From Heterobilharzia americana (Eukaryota; Platyhelminthes; Trematoda; Strigeidida; Schistosomatidae): 64,000 nucleotides of DNA. Of this stretch, positions 59,080 through 64,000 are shown piece after piece. A model generated the notes under the pieces. The model made no database searches. It worked only from the letters and a program-made list of their open reading frames with translations, and had not been told where the DNA came from. The stretch spans positions 13,309,248 to 13,373,247 of the forward strand of contig OX104134.1 in NCBI GenBank assembly GCA_944470555.2, in the 5' to 3' direction. Every line of letters begins with the position of its first letter. Position 1 is the stretch's first letter. The position numbers were made by a program, and so were the translations under genes.

Positions 59080-60185
59080 AATTCTACCTTTGCTTGTTCC
59101 CGTGCCAGTGGAGTAGCAATTGGTGCACCTATCTTACCTATTGTAGCTAATATTTACATGTAAGAAGTAGAATCAGACCTATTTGGCCAACGTGACTTGA
59201 AACCGAGAATATGGTGGAGGTACGCTGATGACACCATTGTCATTACCAAAAGACTAGGCCTAGAAAATATTTTGAATATCTTAAGACCCGTTTCAATTCC
59301 ATAAAATTCACTTGTGAACTAGAAATAGAATTCAGAATGTTAGCTTTCCTAGGCCGCAGGGCCTTACGAAACAACGATGAAACACTTGGCATTGATATCT
59401 GCCAAAAAGATATTCTAACAATTACCTTGGCCTCAATTTAGCCCACCCACTGGAAACTAAGTTACCAAAATTCTGTTATGGAATCTCGGAAAGCAGATGG
59501 TCACTTGTTTTGAAAGTCTTAAAAGGAACCAGCTATCAGAGAAATCTACTAAAAAGGAGAGAAAAAGGTTTGTTGTAAAATGACACCGAGAAACCAAACC
59601 ATAAAGATTGGATAAGTACTATAGTACTTACTTATCGAACATCCACATCAGACGAAATAAGATGTATATAGGTGTAAAAGTTGGGCACTGTGGTAGGATT
59701 TAATTCCATATTAGATTTGTTAATTTGATTTATAACACAACGATCAAGTAAATAATAATAGATCACTATGTGTTATAAATCAAATAAACAAATATAATAT
59801 AGAAATAAGACGTATCTTTAATAGTTATAACATCAGGTGATGAATATATTGCACTCACATCTGTGTAAATTAAAAGTTCCAGTTTCCCATTTAGAACAAT
59901 TGAACTGTTTATAAGGTAGACTTTAGTGAATGCAATGTCGCATACATTGGAAAGACATGACCCAAATGCCAACTCGTCAAACCAAACACCGTCGAAGTTG
60001 CTACAAGCCACCAAAAATATTCCTACGATCTGGAAAAATTTGAAAAAGCTGTCCCGTAGCTGCTCATGCCTTACATTCAGGTCAAAAAAATATTCAGAAA
60101 GGCAAAATGTCTGCAAAAGGGTTTTCTTTTGCACGAATAGCAGGCAGTTGCAGGAGCTTTTCTTGACTTTTCTTACCATTCTTCG
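59080..60185 (+). mobile_element. PLE relic 2 of 3: RT palm and different GIY-YIG domain
   Basis: SGVAIGAPILPIVANIYM (about 59108-59161, motif B) and RIWWRYADDTIVITK (about 59205-59250, motif C with both aspartates intact) identify a PLE RT. LKGTSYQRNLLKRREKG and YRTSTSDEIRCI (about 59628-59665) follow. The endonuclease has SECNVAYIGKT (59928-59960), a stop, then in a shifted frame QMPTRQTKHRRSCYK and AAHALHSGQKN. This CNVAYIGKT form differs from the CGAGYIG or CAASYIG form of the other relics, so it is a separate PLE lineage. Confidence 0.8.
59708..59800. repeat. Hairpin with ~38-bp arms
   Basis: The arms 59708-59746 and 59761-59800 are inverted copies with a few differences. The core ATTTGATTTATAACACA (59723-59739) pairs perfectly over 17 bp with 59769-59785. 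It lies inside PLE relic 2 between the RT and GIY-YIG parts. Confidence 0.8.
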
Positions 60186-60497
60186 GTCAACAGAAAAGAT
60201 AGGTTAGAGATTCCACAAATATGAAAAACATTAATGACTCGTATAGAACCTGATTGACCAAGCCGATGTATATCAAAGATGTGTCGACGATATCCTAATT
60301 ATTTGCAATAATTAGTAAGTCCATTTCAATTCTAAACCGACTGAATGAAGTGTTAAGCAGCATATCTTTGACATGGGTAAAAAACGAAGGTGAATGCTTG
60401 ATTTTCTTGGACAGGATGGGTCCATAAAAAGGTATATCTACAGAAAACATACATGGAGGGCACAATATTTGAACTATCATAGCTTTTTTCCAGTTCA

Positions 60498-60908
60498 GTG
60501 CAAGCGGGCGTTAGGTTCTTATTCAGAAGAATTCAACGGATATGTACAGATGATACTTTGAAAGACGAAGGAGGAACACTGACTGAACTGCTGTTGGAAA
60601 ATAACCATCCATCAAAATTTATTAGGCAGCACAAAATAACCACAACGTCAAAACCAGTTCTTCGCTTTGTCCCAAACAAAGATGTCTTTATCAGTCCTTC
60701 GTTCAAAGGTGACTTTCATAGGGCAATCCTCAAGCAGAAACTTAACGCTGCTGTTAGAAGGATTTACTATGCAGCTAGGGTTAACAGAAACCACCTAGCC
60801 GCTATAATCTCCCAAACGCTAACAGTATGTGAACGACAGTTTTACATCCCGTTGCGCCTACCATTTCAGATGAACGTATGGTTATACAAAAATGGGGAGG
60901 ACTCATAG
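60498..60908 (+). pseudogene. PLE RT thumb and connecting region
   Basis: A 136-codon stretch: LTELLLENNHPSKFIRQHK aligns with RDLLSRNGYTDEFVTKHM of the 14.3-kb PLE, and VFISPSFKGDFHRAILKQKL is the connecting motif. It ends close to the GIY-YIG start, where one base separates the frames (YHF-stop-TYGYTKMGRTHRS). Confidence 0.75.
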
Positions 60909-61191
60909 ATCTATGCAAACAAGAGGCTTGGAACATATTCCAAAGTGGCTCCAGAAGTACATTAAATCACCTGAATGCATAAACGCTGGTAGCAGACATC
61001 TAAGTCCTTCGGTCGCGAAAAGCATTGTTGCGACGGATCACTGGATTAACGTGGCTACTTCTTTCAGACCTTTTTACAAAATGTGTTGGGGATGGATCCT
61101 TAAATTTGTTGAAACCTTAGCAAATAGGAAGTTTAAACCACCTTTGCATTTTCAAAAACAATTTGTGATCACATTAAATCTCCCTTGGTGA
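60892..61191 (+). pseudogene. PLE GIY-YIG endonuclease, most complete copy
   Basis: A 99-codon open stretch starting MGRTHRSMQTRGLEHIPKWL, which is the second motif of the GIY-YIG domain (G-R-T-x-R-x-x-x-x-R-x-x-E-H-x-P-x-W-L). A central part with SRHLSPSVAKSIVATDHWI follows, and the end is ETLANRKFKPPLHFQKQF then VITLNLPW. The arginine, glutamate and histidine expected of the nuclease are present. The first motif is cut off by a frameshift, so the domain is not functional as it stands. Confidence 0.8.
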
Positions 61192-61235
61192 ATTCAACTA
61201 TGAAGACCAAGTTCGACTTACTATTATTTTCGCTG

Positions 61236-61357
61236 TACTGATTTTCATACTGGGTGATGATTGAAGGTGAAACGAAAACTTGTACCACGGCCGGATTCGA
61301 ACCAGCGAACAGCGGGATGCCAGCTCGATGCTCTACCAACTGAGCTACGAGATCTGA
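61236..61357 (-). repeat. tRNA-derived SINE, third family, intact pol III boxes
   Basis: Minus strand: A box TAGCTCAGTTGG (61336-61347) and B box GGTTCGAATCC (61293-61303) are perfect matches to the tRNA consensus, and D and T arms can be drawn (GCTC/GAGC; GCTGG/CCGGC). The acceptor stem pairs at only about five of seven positions and the anticodon arm is poor, so I call a SINE head rather than a tRNA gene. Confidence 0.8.
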
Positions 61358-61787
61358 CTGCTACTGATTTTTATTTTTTCACCCCTTGTCTTCATGAATT
61401 TTGTACGTATATGCTTATGACAAGTACTTGTGTGATCAGATAGTTTGGCAATATGCTGAGTAAATACATTACTCGGTCCAGACAATTTACGCCTCCTTAT
61501 TGTTTCGACAACCTCACCTGGTTAAATAGTTCACTAGTTACAAGCCGGTCTTAAGCCCGGATAAACACGGAACGTTGAGGATAGGGCTACCAACCCTACC
61601 CTCCAGAACTAATCCAATCGCTAAACAAACTTCAAAGCACAAAGAAAAGATAAAACATAAAAATAAACTTATTCCCCGTGGAATCGGAGAGACGTAATGA
61701 CGCCGGTTGGTGAAAGCCTTCGGGAAGCCAGTCACCAATATTTCTTCTCTCTCTCAATGAAAGCAAAATTAAACATAGGGACATAGA

Positions 61788-62466
61788 ATGTCCTCATTAT
61801 GTTTGAAGCTGGCTGACAAGGCTGCCCAGAGTGCAAAAGAGATGAGGAGGTATGGTATAGAAGTGCTAGAAATCTGCAAATGGAACGGAAGTGGACTCTC
61901 CAAACTTTCAAATGGAGAGTCAATAATCTACTCCAATATTCTCACCCAGACGAAAACCACGAGCACACTGAGTTTTCAAGTTGCTATCATGATGTCCACA
62001 ACGGCATCGAAGACTCTCTCTCATGCAGTGGGAACCAATCTCCTCCAGGATCATGACAGCAAGGCTCAACTCAAAAGGAAGGAAGGTCACAATCATACAA
62101 TGCTACGCTACGCACCCACAAATAATGCAGATGAAGAGAAGAAGGAGAAATTCTACAGACAACTGCAATCAACACTGGACAAGATCCCATCCCAGTTGGT
62201 GACATCAAAATTCTAATGGGCGTGGTGACATGAATGCCAAACTGGGAGCGGACAACACAGGAAGAGAACTCATCATGGGTGGAGAAGCACTCGGTGAAAT
62301 GAAGAATGATAACGGAGAACTGTTTGCATACTTCTGCGCATTTAATCATTTGGTGATTGGAGGTGGTGTGTACAAACACAGAGATATTCACAAGGCAGCG
62401 ACTTGGATTTCACCAGACACCAGGACACACTACACTGAAAACCAGATGGACTTCATCTCAATCTGA
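61788..62466 (+). pseudogene. RTE endonuclease relic (copy 4)
   Basis: The stretch 61788-62216 reads LADKAAQSAKEMRRYGIEVL, NGSGLSKLSNGESIIYSNI, LSHAVGTNLLQDHDSKAQLK and YAPTNNADEEKKEKFYRQLQ, the first two thirds of the endonuclease. 62230-62466 continues in another frame from MNAKLGADNTGRELIMGG through GELFAYFCAFNHLVIGG to TENQMDFISI. The conserved tryptophan motif GTWNVRTM just upstream has a stop. Broken by at least two frameshifts. Confidence 0.75.
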
Positions 62467-63389
62467 GGAGAGTGGAGACGCAGCTTACTGAACTGGACAC
62501 AAGATGAAGAAGGGAGCAGATGCAGGTTCACATTGCTAACTGTCAAGTGCAATTTACCTTCAAAATCAAGTTGAAAGTCTTCAAAGAAGCTTTTGACAGA
62601 CGACTACAGTTCAGCTTCGACACCCAGAACAGAAACTGAAGGATGAAACAACAAGAGACATCTTCACGTCAGCCATCAAGACAAAATGGGAGATATTGAG
62701 CAACATCCCCGGAGAAACTTGTGTGAAAGAACACTGTAGCTGTATGAAGGAGATGTGGAAGGAAACCTGCATAACCGTATAAGAACAAAAAAGAAAGAAG
62801 ACAAGGAATGGATCTCGATGGACACATGGAAGCTGATAGGGAAGAGGAAGATGGTGAAGCACAAGATGAACCAGAGCACTGGAGTGCGAAGATGAGCAAC
62901 GAAAAAAGAAACTGAATACAACCTATAAAACACTACACTGGACAAAGAAGTGAAGAAGAGTGCCCGGAAAGACAAAACACACTTCTACGACACACTGACA
63001 AGTGAAGCAGAACAGGCTGCTGGTGAGAGAGACAGAGACCTGACAACACTATATCAAATAACCAGGTTATTATCAGGGAGGAGAGAGATCAACGCAGACA
63101 ATGAAGGATAGTGAAGGAAACTTAGTTACTAAAGAGAGAGAGGAGAAACAAAGGAAACGATAGGCTGATCGCTTGAAAAAAACTCTTGAATCGACCACCA
63201 CCTCTACCACCACCTGCAACTCGTCCAGAAATACTACCAGAAGCCCAGCCACAGAATTACGAGTGAACACAAGCCCTCCGACAAAGACAGAAGTGAATTC
63301 CTGAATGCCACAAAGTTGCTGAAATTCAGGAAAGCAGCAAGACCAGATGAAATTATTCCAGAAGCACTGAAAACAGATGCAGACATCCG

Positions 63390-63970
63390 TTGACATGCTC
63401 ACACCACTACTCCAGAATGTTTGGAAGGAAGGAAGGAAAAGTATCTTCCGAATATAAGAAGTGCTACCTTATCAAACTCCTGAGGAAGGGCGAACTAAGG
63501 CTTTGCAAGAACTGGCGAACAATCATGCTTCTGTCCACCCCAAGCAAAATATTAGGTCACATCATCCTGGAGAGGCTAAAGGATGCACTGGATTCAAAAC
63601 TATGACCGGAACAGGCTAGCCGGATGGCTTCAGGAAGTACAAATCATTTGCGGACCAAATTGCAACGCTCCACATCATCATAGAACAGAGTGTAGAATAG
63701 CAGTCAACTCAACTCAACCTCAACTTCATAGACTTTGAAAAGGCCTTTGACAGCGTCCGTCAAGAAATAGTTTGGCAGTTGCTTCAACACTACGGAATAC
63801 CACAAATCTTTATCAGCTTCATTCAACAGCTATATGACGACTCCACATGCCAAGTGATCCACAATGGAAAGCTCAGTGACGCCTTTGAAGTGAAAACAGG
63901 AGTAAGACAAGGCTGCCTACTATGACCCATTATATTCCTGATTGTGGTCGACTGGATCATGCTGCGAACT
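63390..63970 (+). pseudogene. RTE reverse transcriptase relic (copy 4)
   Basis: 63390-63605 carries KKCYLIKLLRKGELRLCKNW and LSTPSKILGHIILERLKDAL, RT motifs 0-1. From about 63660 the frame shifts. FIDFEKAFDSVRQEIVWQLL, the FIQQLYDDSTCQVIHNG segment, FEVKTGVRQGCLL, a TGA stop, and PIIFLIVVDWIM follow up to about 63960. The motif A aspartate is present, and the catalytic FADD box lies outside the window. Confidence 0.8.
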
Positions 63971-64000
63971 GTGAGGAGCGAGAAGATGGGCATACGATGG

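Larger units (their letters stand above)
60190..61192 (+). mobile_element. PLE relic 3 of 3: RT end and GIY-YIG domain
   Basis: YQRCVDDILIICNN (about 60270-60310, motif C with DD) starts the visible part. IYRKHTWRAQYLNYHS and FPVQCKRAL follow (about 60434-60510), then the stretch 60498-60908 and the nuclease end 60892-61191. The first part of the RT is missing, and its place is taken by the end of relic 2. Confidence 0.8.
61523..64000 (+). mobile_element. RTE-type LINE, copy 4 (cut by window edge)
   Basis: The 5' end near 61523 matches the other copies. Endonuclease text follows: MRRYGIEVLEICKWNGSG (about 61843-61905) and GDMNAKLGAD (about 62225-62255), the latter keeping the aspartate, then TWISPDTRTHYTENQ. 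The linker KKSARKDKTHFYDTLTSE (about 62950-63010), the RT N-terminus (KKLLNRPPPLPPP and KFRKAARPDE) and RT core motifs AFDSVRQEIVW (about 63745-63780) and TGVRQGCLL-stop-PIIFLIV (63894-63942) complete it. It runs off the right edge. Confidence 0.85.

Noticed and set aside
61236..61290. Hammerhead in the third SINE family (GGTGATGATTGAAGGTGAAAC on one strand)
   Set aside because: The first box is GTGATGA, helix II does not pair, and the motif would lie on the strand opposite to the SINE promoter.
61283..61354. Possible functional tRNA gene on the minus strand
   Set aside because: The A and B boxes are perfect, but the acceptor stem has two mismatches, the anticodon arm is poor, and the sequence continues into a tail shared by other copies, so it is a SINE head.

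Overview
The window looks like repeat-rich, AT-rich nuclear DNA of a flatworm, most likely a schistosomatid blood fluke (Schistosoma or a close relative). The evidence is a combination of repeats: RTE-type and CR1-type non-LTR retrotransposons, several Penelope-like elements (PLEs) with C-terminal GIY-YIG endonucleases, tRNA-derived short repeats that carry type I hammerhead ribozymes (the Sm-alpha type of repeat known from schistosomes), and long (TA)n tracts. I found no host gene I could support. Every recognisable protein stretch is a piece of a retroelement, and nearly all are broken by stops, frameshifts or deletions.

Layout. 1-1929: RTE copy 1 (minus strand, cut by the window edge). 2.05-2.25 kb: decayed tRNA/hammerhead SINE. 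6331-11232: a 2.14-kb near-perfect inverted repeat with a 620-bp spacer. 12.5-15.3 kb: PLE with a duplicated 5' part. 15298-16236: inverted RTE fragment that mirrors the 3' part of RTE copy 2 (16269-19104, minus), together forming a palindrome with a 32-bp loop. 21.06-21.69 kb: CR1-type RT relic. 21.8-22.24 kb: inverted SINE pair. 24088-27437: RTE copy 3 (plus) with a 250-bp GGAA-repeat expansion inside its coding region and a deleted RT core. 33.0-49.0 kb: mostly unassigned DNA with scattered hammerhead SINEs (33.0, 34.9, 38.3, 48.7 kb), a GIY-YIG relic (39.0 kb), tRNA-like repeats and TA tracts. 53.5-55.0 kb: old PLE. 56.1-57.8 kb: CR1-type element (minus). 58.1-61.2 kb: three PLE relics in a row. 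61523-64000: RTE copy 4 (plus, cut by the window edge).

Two themes stand out. First, three separate pairs of inverted sequences are almost identical although their flanks have diverged: the 6.3-11.2 kb palindrome, the 15.4-17.1 kb RT palindrome, and a 0.95-kb tract shared by RTE copies 2 and 3. This suggests recent inverted duplication or gene conversion, or assembly artefacts, and long reads would decide. Second, at least two sequence classes of hammerhead ribozyme sit in the short repeats, once as two units in series, in a region also rich in PLEs, another element class known to carry hammerheads. The 34.9-kb copy keeps both conserved core boxes.
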